NCBI RefSeq assembly: GCF_001579845.1
Contig: NZ_CP007440.1
Coordinates: forward strand, 2,050,001-2,114,000
Origin: Rhodoplanes sp. Z2-YC6860
GTDB taxonomy: Bacteria; Pseudomonadota; Alphaproteobacteria; Rhizobiales; Xanthobacteraceae
Direction of reading: 5' to 3'
Length of the DNA: 64,000 nucleotides
The notes below the pieces were generated by a model. It did not search any database, was not told the origin of the DNA, and worked only from the letters and a program-made list of their open reading frames with translations. Made by a program: the position numbers and the translations under genes. How positions within the stretch are numbered: position 1 is the first letter of the stretch; each line of letters opens with the position of its first letter. Below are positions 32,198 to 43,387 of this stretch, one piece after another.

Positions 32198-33850
32198 TCA
32201 AACCGCCTTCGCCATCTCGCGCAGCTTGAACTTCTGGATCTTTCCGGTGCTGGTCTTCGGCAATTCTGCAAAGACCACGTGCCGCGGCACCTTGTAGCCC
32301 GCGAGATTCTGCTTGCACCACGTCACCAGCTCGTCAGTCGTGGCCTGTTGTCCGGGCTTCAATTCCACGAACGCGCAGGGCGTCTCGCCCCATTTCTCGT
32401 CGGGCTTGGCGACCACCGCCGCGGCCTGCACGGCCGGATGCTTGTAGAGCGCATCCTCCACTTCGATCGAAGAGATGTTCTCGCCACCTGAAATGATGAT
32501 GTCCTTGGAACGGTCCTTCAGCTGGACGTAGCCGTCGGGGTGCATCACGCCGAGATCGCCGGAGTGAAACCAGCCGCCGGCGAAGGCTGCGTCGGTCGAC
32601 TTCGGGTTCTTGAGATAGCCCTTCATCACCACGTTGCCACGGAACATCACCTCGCCGAGGGTCTCGCCGTCACGCGGCACGGGCTTCATCGTTTCGGGAT
32701 CGAGCACGTCGAGCGCTTCGAGCATGTGATAGCGCACGCCCTGCCGCGCTTTCTTTGCCGCTTGTTCGATGGGAGACAGCGCATTCCATTCGCCGTGCCA
32801 GTCGTTGACCACGGACGGACCGTAGACTTCCGTGAGACCATAGACGTGGGTGACGTTGAAGCCCGCAGCCTTCATCGCAGCGAGGACCGCCTCTGGCGGC
32901 GGCGCGGCCGCAGTCGCGAACTGCACCACATGCGGCAGCGGCTTTTTCTCTTCCGCAGGCGCATTCACGAGCATCGACATCACGATCGGCGCGCCGCAGA
33001 GATGCGTCACCTTGTGCTCGGCAATGAGGTCGTACATCGCTTTCGCGCGCACTGCGCGCAGGCAGACATGGGTGCCGGCCACGGCCGACAGCGTCCAGGG
33101 AAAGCACCAGCCGTTGCAGTGGAACATCGGCAAGGTCCAGAGATAAACCGGCCGCAGGCCCGACGCCTGGATCGACATGCCGCAGGTGATGACGTTGTTG
33201 ACCGCGAGCAGATGCGCGCCGCGGTGGTGATAGACCACGCCCTTCGGATCGCCGGTGGTGCCCGAGGTGTAATTCAGCGTGATCGCGTCCCATTCATCAC
33301 CGGGCATCGCCCAGGCGAAATCCGGATCGCCCGAAGCGAGGAAAGCTTCGTATTCGATGCTGCCGATCCGCTCGCCTGCGCCCGTGAATTCCGGATCGTC
33401 GTAGTCGATCACCATGGGCTTCACCTTGGCGATCGAAAGCGCCTCCTTCACCACCTTGGAGAACTCGCGGTCGGTAATGACGACTTTCGCCTCGCCGTGG
33501 TCGAACTGGAACGCGATGATCGCTGCGTCGAGCCGGGTGTTGATGGTGTTGAGGACAGCGCCAGCCATTGGCACGCCGTAATGGCATTCAAGCATCGCCG
33601 GCGTGTTGGCGAGGACGGCCGCGACCGTATCGTTCTTGCCGATGCCGCGCTTCGTGAGCGCCGAGGCGAGCCGCCGGCAGCGCGCATAGAACTCGCGATA
33701 GTCGCGCCGCAGCGCGCCGTGCACAATCGCAAGCTGATCGGGATAGACCTGAGCGGCGCGCTCCAGAAGCGTAAGCGGCGTCAGCGGCTGGAAGTTCGCT
33801 GCGTTGCGGTCAAGACCGGTCAGATACGGCGATTGATGTGTTGTGCTCAT
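32198..33850 (-). CDS. AMP-dependent acyl-CoA synthetase (AlkK/DmdB-like)
   Basis: This 550-residue fatty or substituted acyl-CoA ligase activates carboxylates with ATP and CoA. The AMP-binding signature is YTSGTTGDPKGVVYHH; later come GLTEVYGPSVVND, GWFHSGDLGVMHPDGYVQLKDRSKD and the catalytic lysine region PKTSTGKIQKFKLRE. The similarity in length and in the PMFHCNGWCFPW region fits the medium-chain AlkK / methylmercaptopropionate-CoA ligase (DmdB) group. ATG 33850 has GGGGAA ahead and is preferred to 33868. The neighbouring TauE/SafE and prpE genes suggest a carboxylate and sulfur-compound catabolic locus, but that is inference. Confidence 0.85.
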   Translation of the reverse strand: MSTTHQSPYLTGLDRNAANFQPLTPLTLLERAAQVYPDQLAIVHGALRRDYREFYARCRRLASALTKRGIGKNDTVAAVLANTPAMLECHYGVPMAGAVLNTINTRLDAAIIAFQFDHGEAKVVITDREFSKVVKEALSIAKVKPMVIDYDDPEFTGAGERIGSIEYEAFLASGDPDFAWAMPGDEWDAITLNYTSGTTGDPKGVVYHHRGAHLLAVNNVITCGMSIQASGLRPVYLWTLPMFHCNGWCFPWTLSAVAGTHVCLRAVRAKAMYDLIAEHKVTHLCGAPIVMSMLVNAPAEEKKPLPHVVQFATAAAPPPEAVLAAMKAAGFNVTHVYGLTEVYGPSVVNDWHGEWNALSPIEQAAKKARQGVRYHMLEALDVLDPETMKPVPRDGETLGEVMFRGNVVMKGYLKNPKSTDAAFAGGWFHSGDLGVMHPDGYVQLKDRSKDIIISGGENISSIEVEDALYKHPAVQAAAVVAKPDEKWGETPCAFVELKPGQQATTDELVTWCKQNLAGYKVPRHVVFAELPKTSTGKIQKFKLREMAKAV

Positions 33851-33931
33851 CGCATTCCCCGGGACCAAGGTTAGCGAAGGCGGACCGTCAAGATCAATCG
33901 CGGCTTGAGGCTTAAGGGGCGTGCGGCGGCA

Positions 33932-34693
33932 TTACTTCAGCAGGCCCATGACGCCTTGCCGGGTCAGCTCGAGGCCGAGCAGCAACACCAGAACATTGGT
34001 GATCTTATAGAAAATGTCCTCGGGGGTGACGCGCACCAGCCAGATGCCGAGATAATTGGTCGCAATGGCGAGAGGAAACAGCAGCAGCGAGGTGGCAAAC
34101 CCTGCGGTCGAGAACTGTCCGAGCGCGACGTACGGCACGACCTTCATGGCGTTGGCGGCGGCGAAGAACATCACCGTGGTGCCGACATAGACCATCTTCT
34201 CGAGCCGCTGCGGCAGCACGAAGGCGTAATAGGGCGGCGCTCCGATCTGGATGAGCGTCGTGGTGAAGCCCGACAGCGCGCCCCAGAACACGCCGTGCGA
34301 GGCGCGCGGTTTGGGCGGCTCGCCGGGCAGAAGATGACGGATCAGCGCATAGATAATGAAGCCGATGGCAATGACGCCGACCATCAGCCGCACGGCTGCA
34401 TCGGACACATGGGCCGCGAACAGCCAGGCCACGCCGATGCCGATGACGCAGCCCGGCAGCATCACCTTCAGATTCCACGGGTCCCAGACGCGGCGATAGA
34501 CGAACACCGAGAACGCGTCCTGCACCAGAAGGATCGGCAGGAGGATTGCAGCGGCTTCGAGCGGCGGCATGACCAGCGCGACCAGCGGCGTCGACACCAT
34601 GCCAATGCCGGAGAAACCGCCCTTGGACAGGCCGAGAAAGACCACCGCCGGAATGGCGACGGCGTAGAACAGCGGGTCGGTGATAATGGTCAT
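33932..34693 (-). CDS. TauE/SafE family membrane transporter, copy A
   Basis: This 253-residue permease with eight predicted membrane spans belongs to the TauE/SafE (DUF81) family. The two internal repeats each start with a GxSKGGFSGIG-like motif: LGLSKGGFSGIGMVSTPLVAL, and in the second half SGFTTTLIQIGAPPYYAFVLPQRL. Members export sulfite, sulfoacetate or related anions. The start MTIITDPLF at 34693 is preferred to the longer form. The paralogue at 34915 has the same layout (YRRxWxxWN, LPQRLEK), so the pair arose by duplication. Confidence 0.86.
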   Translation of the reverse strand: MTIITDPLFYAVAIPAVVFLGLSKGGFSGIGMVSTPLVALVMPPLEAAAILLPILLVQDAFSVFVYRRVWDPWNLKVMLPGCVIGIGVAWLFAAHVSDAAVRLMVGVIAIGFIIYALIRHLLPGEPPKPRASHGVFWGALSGFTTTLIQIGAPPYYAFVLPQRLEKMVYVGTTVMFFAAANAMKVVPYVALGQFSTAGFATSLLLFPLAIATNYLGIWLVRVTPEDIFYKITNVLVLLLGLELTRQGVMGLLK

Positions 34694-34789
34694 AATGGTA
34701 TGGCGTGAGCCGGCGCGCGACTTAAAGCGGAGATGGACGGCAAAAGCCACCCGTTTTCCGTCATAATGCTATGCGGGCTGTCTCTCTCC

Positions 34790-34908
34790 GCCGTCATTCC
34801 GGGGCACGCGCGCCAGCGCGTGAACCCGGAATCCAGAACAACAAAGACTCTCTGCATGTCTGGATTCCGGGTTCGCTCGCTTTCGCGAGCGCCCCGGAAT
34901 GACGGCGG
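34790..34908. repeat. CCGTCATTC...GAATGACGG interspersed repeat, copy 2
   Basis: This is the same element as at 32042: arms CCGTCATTCCGGGG and CCCCGGAATGACGG enclose AACCCGGAATCCAG / CTGGATTCCGGGTT. It separates the two TauE/SafE paralogues. Confidence 0.88.
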
Positions 34909-34914
34909 AGAAAT

Positions 34915-35685
34915 TCAGTGCCACCACAGATCGATAATGGAGCTTCGCATCAGCTCCACGGCGATGACGAACATCAGCACATAGGCGATGCGGAAGAACA
35001 TCTCGGTCGACACCCGCCGCACCAGCCAGATGCCGGCGTAGTTCGCCGCGACCGCGATCGGCACCAGCGCGAGGCCGACCAGGAGGTTGTCGCGGGTGAG
35101 ATAGCCGAGCGTCGCAAAGCCTGGAATCTTTACGATGTTGCTCGCTGCGAACAGGATGCTCACCGTGCCGATGTAGGGCAGCTTCTCCAGCCGCTGCGGC
35201 AGGAGGTGAATCTGCCAGGCCGGACCGCCGGCATTGGCGAGCATGGTGGTGAAGCCGCCGATTGTGCCGAAGATGATTCCCGTCGCGACGCTGGGCTTCG
35301 GCATCCAGCGTTCGAAGCGCTTGGCGGTCCAGTGCCGCAAGACGAACAGTGTCGCGATCAGGCCGATGGCGAGCCGGATATGCGCCCCCGATAGCGAAGC
35401 GGCCATCAGCCAGCCGAAGATCATGCCGACGAACATGCTCGGCAGCATGATCTTGATGTTCCAGGCGCTCCATTCGCGGCGGTAGATCCACAGCGTCAGC
35501 CAATCCTGCGCCACAGCGGTGGGCAGGACGATCGCCGCCGCCTGCAAGGGCGGCACGAACAGCGACATGAGCGGCAGCGCCATCACGCCGAGGCCGAGGA
35601 AGCCGCCCTTGGAAATGCCAAGCAGGCAGACGCCGATGACGGCGACCGCCATGAAGGCGGGATTTGTCAGAAGGTCCAAGGGCAC
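34915..35685 (-). CDS. TauE/SafE family membrane transporter, copy B
   Basis: This 256-residue TauE/SafE permease carries LLGISKGGFLGLGVMALPLMSLF in the first half and GGFTTMLANAGGPAWQIHLLPQRLEKL in the second, both part of the family's repeated fold, with eight likely spans. Translation starts at GTG 35685 (MPLDLLTNPA). It is a paralogue of copy A; the differences in the second repeat (Asn-Ala-Gly versus Gln-Ile-Gly) suggest distinct anions. It diverges from prpE with a 146-base gap. Confidence 0.86.
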   Translation of the reverse strand: MPLDLLTNPAFMAVAVIGVCLLGISKGGFLGLGVMALPLMSLFVPPLQAAAIVLPTAVAQDWLTLWIYRREWSAWNIKIMLPSMFVGMIFGWLMAASLSGAHIRLAIGLIATLFVLRHWTAKRFERWMPKPSVATGIIFGTIGGFTTMLANAGGPAWQIHLLPQRLEKLPYIGTVSILFAASNIVKIPGFATLGYLTRDNLLVGLALVPIAVAANYAGIWLVRRVSTEMFFRIAYVLMFVIAVELMRSSIIDLWWH

Positions 35686-35831
35686 CCGGCATGCGAGAGG
35701 AATCGAGGCAGCGCATCTGAGCGCAGGGCGCTATTTTGCGCCAGATCAATTTTCGGCCGGGCTGATTATGCGTCGTTGGTGGTGCTTGCAAATCCGAAGC
35801 ACTGGATGAGAATCGACGCGGGAGAAAAGCC

Positions 35832-37754
<1,923 letters not shown>

Positions 37755-37912
37755 GGGCCTGATGGCATAAGCGCCTGAGCGAGTGGGCAGGGCCCTTTCG
37801 CTTTCACATTCGTTCGTCCGTCTTGCAACGCAGCATCGCTTCTGCTCGCGCGAGCGTCGCCTCGTTGCTAGCATGCCTCAACAACAAGCGTTTCAAATTG
37901 GGGGAGGGCATC

Positions 37913-38371
37913 ATGGCCGACACGGGGGCCGAACCGAAACTTCTGCTGCCGCAGCTTCAGTCGTTCTACGAAGTGGTCACGCCGCTGGCGTGGCCGATCG
38001 TCCGGATCGCTGCGGGCTGGAATCTTTTCGTGCATGGCTGGGGCAAAGGCATCGTGCGCGGGCCCGGAGCCTTCGCCAAAGGCTTCGCCGACATGGGCTT
38101 CGATTCCGCAACGATGCTCTGGGTGTGGGGCTCGCTCGCGATCGAACTGGTCGGAGGCGCGGCGCTGATCCTCGGTCTGTTCACGCGCTTCTGGGCCGCC
38201 GCCGCCGCCATCGAGATGGCGATCATCATGGGGCTCTACTGGAACAACGGGTTCGCCTGGCTCAACCGCGGCTATGAATACGTGCTGTTGTGGGGACTCG
38301 TGTGCTTCGCCATCGCACTTCGCGGCGGCGGGCCTTATTCGCTGGATCGCGTGCTCGGCAAGGAGCTCTAA
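37913..38371 (+). CDS. DoxX family membrane protein
   Basis: This 152-residue protein has four membrane helices and the DoxX-type patterns LAWPIVRIAAGWNLFVHGWGK, LELVGGAALILGLFTRFWA and GYEYVLLWGLVCFAIALRGGGPYSLDR. DoxX proteins are small inner-membrane subunits or quinone-linked oxidoreductase partners; their exact role is unclear. The ATG at 37913 has GGGGGAGGG seven bases ahead; the longer frame from 37823 has none. It is 158 bases downstream of prpE on the same strand. Confidence 0.82.
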   Translation: MADTGAEPKLLLPQLQSFYEVVTPLAWPIVRIAAGWNLFVHGWGKGIVRGPGAFAKGFADMGFDSATMLWVWGSLAIELVGGAALILGLFTRFWAAAAAIEMAIIMGLYWNNGFAWLNRGYEYVLLWGLVCFAIALRGGGPYSLDRVLGKEL

Positions 38372-38599
38372 GCCCCTTCAATCGCCTACTTTTTTGGACC
38401 GGTGCTACTGTTTGCAGCAGTGCCGGTCGTCTGCTGTTGTCAGGCTCGTCGGAGAATGTCTTGAACGCTCGGCCGTCAACCACTAATTGAGCGCAGTCGG
38501 CATCCATTTCAGCGTCGATTTGGATCAGGTGGCGGCTTGAGCCGTCGCCTTTTTGCTGCGTTCAGTTTTCGAAATTTTCTTTGGCTCAGCGGAATCGGT

Positions 38600-40366
38600 A
38601 TGCCTCCCGAAATGCCCGATATTGTCGGCAATGCGCCCGCGCCTGCGGAGATCAGGGCGGCCCTCGAGCGTGTGATTGCCAGCGAGGCGTTCAGCCGCTC
38701 GCCGCAGCTCGGCGCGTTTCTGCGTTTCGTGGCGGACGCGACCCTGTCCGGCAAGAGCGACCGCATCAAGGCCTACACCATCGGCGTCGAGGTGCTCCGG
38801 CGCGACGCCAACTTCGATCCGCAGCTCGATCCGATCGTCCGCGTCGAGGCGACGCGGCTTCGCCGCACCATCGAGCGCTACTACGCAGGGGCCGGGCAGG
38901 ACGACGATATCGTCATCGACCTGCCGCGCGGTTCCTACGTGCCGACCTTCCGGCGGCGCGAAAGCGCGATCCCCGCAGCCGCGACGATCGGCGTCACGCA
39001 GTGGAAGGCGCGCCTGGGCGGCATCCCGATGCCCGCGGTCCTCACCGGGATCGTCGCGGCCGCCGTCATCGTGATCGCCGCCATTGCCTATATGAGCCGT
39101 CCACTCGATGTGATGATCACCGGCACGGCGACGCGGGCCGGAGCATCGCGGCAGAGCGCGGCGTTGCCGCCCGGCAACGGAATGCCCGTGGTGATCATCG
39201 AGCCGATTCGCGTCATCGGCACGCCGCCGCAGCACACCGTCACGGTCGATCGTCTGCAAGCCAAGATCGGCGATGCGTTCTCGCGCTTCGACACCATCAA
39301 CGTGTCGCTTGCGGCGGCACCGATTCCGGCCTCGGAAGGCGTCGCCGCGCTGCCTCGCGGCGACTACGTGCTCTCCGGCGCCATCGAATATGCCGACGCC
39401 GCCGCCACCGTCTGGTTCACACTATCCAGCATCGCGGAAAACAAGGTGGTGTGGTCGAGCACCTTCGAGCGCGTGCAACCGTCGGGCGGCCAGGGTTTGA
39501 CCGAAGACTCCGTCGTGATCGCGCTCACCAACTCGCTGCTGCAATCCTACGGCGTGATCCGGGCGCGCGACCGTGCCAATCAGCTTGCCTCGAACGCAGG
39601 AGACCCGCGCTACCGCTGCGTCCTGCAGGCTGCCGATTCGATGCGGACCGCCGACCTCCAGAGCCACGAACTGGCGCGCGCCTGCCTTGAGCATTTCACC
39701 GCGCTCGATCCGAGTTTCGCGGTGGGTTTTGCGTTTCTCGCCATGATCTACAACCGCGAATTCCAGCTCGAATATCCGGCGCATTCCGGTGATGGGCCGC
39801 CGCTCGATCGCGCGCTCAAGGCGGCGCGGCAGTCGATCGCGCTCAATCCGGAGGATTCGCGCGGCTATCTCGCGCTGTTGATCGTGCAGTTCAACCGCCG
39901 CGAACTCAGCGCGGCGTTCTCGGCCGGCAAACGCAGCGTCGCGCTTAACAGATACGACATGCTGGCGCTGGGCGAATATGGCGGCCGGCTGATCCTGGCT
40001 GGCAAGATCGAACAGGGCATGGCGGCGCTCCAGGAGGCGGGCGCTGCCGAGACCTCACGGCCAGCTTGGCATCACATCTATCTGTTCATCGGCAGCTACG
40101 TAGCCGGCGACATGGCGGAGGCGATCCGCCATGCCGGTGACATCCCGAACGACAATGTGGCGTTGGGGCAGGTGGCACAAGTGCTCGCGGCTCAGGCGGC
40201 GGGTAAGCCCGACGAGGCTCGCAAGGCCATCGACCGGCTGAACGCCATCGCGCCGGCCTGGGTAAGCAGTCCGCGGCAGGAACTCGCGCGGCTGATTCCC
40301 GACCGCACCATTGTCGAGCGGCTGGCCAAGGGTCTCGCGGCTGCTGGCGTTCCCGGCGGCTCTTGA
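38600..40366 (+). CDS. Large single-span membrane protein with N-terminal regulator-like domain and TPR-like tail
   Basis: This 588-residue protein has a conserved N-terminal domain (about 15-125) reading RSPQLGAFLRFVADATLSG, KAYTIGVEVLRRDANFDP, LDPIVRVEATRLRRTIERYY and ProLPRGSYVP. That module often precedes CadC-like or adenylate-cyclase-like signalling proteins in Rhizobiales. A membrane helix (PAVLTGIVAAAVIVIAAIAY) follows, then a periplasmic FlgO-like region (DYVLSGAIEY) and about four TPR-like helical repeats (LNPEDSRGYLALLIVQFNRR). No catalytic domain is seen. The start is uncertain (TTG 38537, ATG 38600 or 38612); ATG 38600 is used. The family is widespread but poorly described. Confidence 0.7.
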   Translation: MPPEMPDIVGNAPAPAEIRAALERVIASEAFSRSPQLGAFLRFVADATLSGKSDRIKAYTIGVEVLRRDANFDPQLDPIVRVEATRLRRTIERYYAGAGQDDDIVIDLPRGSYVPTFRRRESAIPAAATIGVTQWKARLGGIPMPAVLTGIVAAAVIVIAAIAYMSRPLDVMITGTATRAGASRQSAALPPGNGMPVVIIEPIRVIGTPPQHTVTVDRLQAKIGDAFSRFDTINVSLAAAPIPASEGVAALPRGDYVLSGAIEYADAAATVWFTLSSIAENKVVWSSTFERVQPSGGQGLTEDSVVIALTNSLLQSYGVIRARDRANQLASNAGDPRYRCVLQAADSMRTADLQSHELARACLEHFTALDPSFAVGFAFLAMIYNREFQLEYPAHSGDGPPLDRALKAARQSIALNPEDSRGYLALLIVQFNRRELSAAFSAGKRSVALNRYDMLALGEYGGRLILAGKIEQGMAALQEAGAAETSRPAWHHIYLFIGSYVAGDMAEAIRHAGDIPNDNVALGQVAQVLAAQAAGKPDEARKAIDRLNAIAPAWVSSPRQELARLIPDRTIVERLAKGLAAAGVPGGS

Positions 40367-40509
40367 GCGCGATGGTCGCAGCTCGGCCGGCGGTCACTGT
40401 TATTGCTGAGTTATTTGCCTGCGCTAGCCTCACTTAACTGCAAATTGCTTACCCGAACGGAGGACGCCCGGCAGAACCGCCATCCGAACTGTGTGACAAA
40501 GGGCAGGCC

Positions 40510-40989
40510 ATGTCCAACCGCGAATTCGATTCAAGCAAGACTCAGCCGGGCAATGTCATCTGGTTGGATGATACCGGAGGCGGCGAGCCACCGGCCGATC
40601 GTATCCTCTCACTGGAGAACGTCGCAGAGATGCTCGGCGTGTCGAAGCTCCGCCTTCGCTATTACGAGTTCCGCGGCCTCATTCGCCGCCAGCAGGTTCA
40701 TGACGGTGTCCGGGTCTACAGCGCGGCCGATTGTGAGCGGATTGCCCTCATCACCAAGTGCCGCAAGGCCGGTCTGACGCTCTCCGACATGATCGTGATC
40801 ATCGAGGCGACCGACGAGGACGTTACGCCGCTGATCTTCCGGGCCGGACAGGAGACCTGCATGGAATTGGTTGAGCGGCTGGAGCGGCGGCGCAAGGTGC
40901 TGGACGACGCGCTGTCGGAGCTGAGTCACGTCTATGCGGTGCTGACCGCACGCCTGATCGGCGGCAAGAACGACGGCGCTAATCGTTGA
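40510..40989 (+). CDS. MerR family transcriptional regulator
   Basis: This 159-residue cytosolic regulator has the DNA-binding MerR head with a winged helix: LSLENVAEMLGVSKLRLRYYEFRGLIRRQQVHDGVRVYSAADCERIALITKC, then a coiled coil (RLERRRKVLDDALSELSHVY). The C-terminal part has only one or two cysteines and no metal-binding pattern, so the inducer is unknown. The first 30 residues form a hydrophilic extension. The last 11 bases overlap the convergent ABC exporter gene tail to tail. Confidence 0.85.
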   Translation: MSNREFDSSKTQPGNVIWLDDTGGGEPPADRILSLENVAEMLGVSKLRLRYYEFRGLIRRQQVHDGVRVYSAADCERIALITKCRKAGLTLSDMIVIIEATDEDVTPLIFRAGQETCMELVERLERRRKVLDDALSELSHVYAVLTARLIGGKNDGANR

Positions 40990-42829
40990 ATTGCAGCCTG
41001 GCGAGGCGCGCATAGAGGCCGCCTTGCGCGACCAAGCTGTCGTGGGTGCCTTGCTCGACGACGCGGCCCTTGTCGAGCACCAGGATGCGGTCGCAGGACA
41101 GCACAGTCGCAAGCCGGTGCGCGATGACGAGCGTGGTGCGGTCGGCCATCAGCCGCGTCAGCGCGGTCTGCACCAGCGTCTCGCTTTCGGCGTCGAGCGA
41201 CGAGGTGGCTTCGTCGAGCAGCAGCAACGGCGCGCCTTTCAGAATGGCCCGCGCAATCGCGATGCGCTGGCGCTGGCCGCCCGATAGCGTGACGCCGCGC
41301 TCGCCGACCGGCGTGTCGAAACCCTCCGGCAGCGCGCGGATGAAGCTTGCCGCGGCAGCGGCTTCGGCCGCCTGCTCGATCTCGGCGTCGGTCGCATCGG
41401 GGCGGCCGAAGCGGATGTTGTCGCGCACGCTCATGGCGAAGATCGCGGTGTCCTGCGGCACCAGCGCGATGTGGCGGCGCAGCTCGGCGGGATCGGCGTC
41501 GGGGAGCCGCACGCCGTCAAACGCGACGGTGCCCGATCGCGGATCGTAGAAGCGTAGGATCAGGTGGAAGATCGTGCTCTTGCCGGCGCCCGAGGGGCCG
41601 ACGATCGCGACCTTCTCACCGGCCTTGATGCTGAGCGACACGCCGTCGAGCACGTCGGCGTCGGGCCGCGCCGGATAGGCGAAGCGGACATTGTCGAAGG
41701 CCACTTCGGCGCGCGGCCGCTCCGGCAACGGCACCGGTTTGGCGGGGGCACGGATCTCGGGCTCGACCGCGAGCAACTCGGCGAGCCGCTCGGCGGAGCC
41801 CGCGGCCTGCGAGATTTCACCCCAGACTTCGCTGAGCTGGCCCAATCCGCTCGCGGCAAACACCGCGAACAGCACGAACTGGCTGAGCGTGCCCGCGGTG
41901 ATCGAGCCTGCGATCACGTTCTGGGCGCCGACCCAGAGAATGACCACGACACTTGCGGACGCGAGGAAAATGATCACCGCGGTCAGGGTGGCGCGCGCCT
42001 TGGTCGAATAGATCGCGGCCTCGTAGGCGCGCTCGACGGCGCCGGAGAACCGCGCGCCCGCGGCCGGCTCGTTGGTGAAGGCCTGCAAGGTGCGAATCGC
42101 GCCGATGAGCTCGGCCGCATAGGCCGACGCATCCGCCAAGGTATCCTGCGCGGTGCGTGAGCGGCGGCGCACGGAACGGCCGAACGCGACCAGCGGCAAA
42201 ACGATCACCGGAATGGCGCCGAGCACGAACGCCGAAAGCTTCGGGCTCGTGATCACCATCATCGCGGCCGAGCCCAGGAACAGCACGAGGTTGCGCAACG
42301 CGACCGACACCGAAGAGCCAACCGCCGATTTGATCTGCGTGGTGTCGGCGGTGAGCCGCGAGGTGAGCTCGCCGATTTTGGCGGTGTCGAAGAACGGCGC
42401 CGACAGCGTGGTCAGATGGGAGAACACGGCGCTGCGCACATCGGCCACCACGCGCTCGCCGAGCGTGGTGACGAGGTAGTAGCGGCCGGCACTGGCGATC
42501 GCGAGCACGCCGACGATCAGGATCATCACGCCGAAATACTGGTCGATCAGGCCGATGCGCTCTTCCGAGAAGCCGAAGTCGATCATGCGGCGCACCGCGA
42601 TCGGCACCACCAGCGTGGCCATCGAGGCGACCAGCAAGGCTACGATCGCCAAGGCGATCCGGCCGCGATAGCGCATCGCGTAGGGAACCAGGATTCGCAG
42701 CGGCTGAAGCTTGGGAGTGCGGGCAGGGGCGGCAGGACCGGACGTGGCAGGCGCCACAGCGTCACCGGCCGCAGAGGCGGGCGAAGCGACGCCGTCCTTC
42801 GGCCCGCTATGGCTGGACATATCGTTCAT
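40979..42829 (-). CDS. ABC exporter with fused membrane and ATPase domains
   Basis: This 616-residue half-transporter of the MsbA/LmrA class has six membrane helices at about 45-340 and the ATPase at about 370-610. The Walker A is GPSGAGKST, the signature LSGGQRQRIAIARA, Walker B LLLLDEATSSLD, and the H-loop VIAHRL. A Pro/Ala-rich N-terminus of 40 residues precedes it. It should work as a homodimer exporting lipids or drugs; the substrate cannot be told from sequence. It is monocistronic and faces MerR tail to tail, with rpmE divergent at its head. Confidence 0.9.
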   Translation of the reverse strand: MNDMSSHSGPKDGVASPASAAGDAVAPATSGPAAPARTPKLQPLRILVPYAMRYRGRIALAIVALLVASMATLVVPIAVRRMIDFGFSEERIGLIDQYFGVMILIVGVLAIASAGRYYLVTTLGERVVADVRSAVFSHLTTLSAPFFDTAKIGELTSRLTADTTQIKSAVGSSVSVALRNLVLFLGSAAMMVITSPKLSAFVLGAIPVIVLPLVAFGRSVRRRSRTAQDTLADASAYAAELIGAIRTLQAFTNEPAAGARFSGAVERAYEAAIYSTKARATLTAVIIFLASASVVVILWVGAQNVIAGSITAGTLSQFVLFAVFAASGLGQLSEVWGEISQAAGSAERLAELLAVEPEIRAPAKPVPLPERPRAEVAFDNVRFAYPARPDADVLDGVSLSIKAGEKVAIVGPSGAGKSTIFHLILRFYDPRSGTVAFDGVRLPDADPAELRRHIALVPQDTAIFAMSVRDNIRFGRPDATDAEIEQAAEAAAAASFIRALPEGFDTPVGERGVTLSGGQRQRIAIARAILKGAPLLLLDEATSSLDAESETLVQTALTRLMADRTTLVIAHRLATVLSCDRILVLDKGRVVEQGTHDSLVAQGGLYARLARLQFND

Positions 42830-43019
42830 CTGCCTGTTTTGGCCTGCTTTTTCGCCGCGTCCCGGGATTTGCTCTGCGCTCTTGGGAGCCCAAATGCAAC
42901 AAAACCTGACGGCTGCCTCAAGGGCTTGTTACCTGGGGTCCTGTCCTGTATAGAACCGCGCAAATCCAGCCAAATTCAACGGCGGCACTTAACGGCGGCT
43001 TGGCCGCAGGATCTCTACC

Positions 43020-43256
43020 ATGAAGCCTGATCTGCATCCGGATTACCACACCGTCACGGTCAAGATGACCGACGGCAGCGAATTCACCACCCGCACCACG
43101 TGGGGCGCCAAGGGCGACGTGCTGCACCTCGACATCGACCCGAAGTCGCACCCGGCCTGGACCGGCGGCCAGCAGCAGTTGATGGACCGTGGCGGACGGC
43201 TGTCCAAGTTCCAGAAGAAATTCTCGGGCCTGGGCATCAGCAGCGCCAAGAAATAA
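43020..43256 (+). CDS. rpmE: 50S ribosomal protein L31
   Basis: This 78-residue L31 has [45 protein letters not shown] and [16 protein letters not shown]. The zinc-binding cysteines of the C+ form are absent, so it does not bind zinc. It is monocistronic with a strong terminator at 43278. The neighbourhood ABC exporter, rpmE, rcdA is an arrangement I associate with Rhizobiales. Confidence 0.95.
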   Translation: MKPDLHPDYHTVTVKMTDGSEFTTRTTWGAKGDVLHLDIDPKSHPAWTGGQQQLMDRGGRLSKFQKKFSGLGISSAKK

Positions 43257-43277
43257 CCGGATCAACCGGCGTCAAAC

Positions 43278-43313
43278 AAAAAACCCCGCGCCTGGCGCGG
43301 GGTTTTCGTTTTT
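43278..43313 (+). terminator. Rho-independent terminator of rpmE
   Basis: CCCCGCG (43284-43290) pairs with CGCGGGG (43296-43302), with AAA/TTT flanks, then TTTTCGTTTTT. It lies about 25 bases after the stop codon. Confidence 0.92.
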
Positions 43314-43387
43314 CCGGGCTTCAAACCCGGCGATAACGCGGTTGTGGCTCCCCGAGCAAAACCGAGAATTCTCTCGATGGGGTGGCC

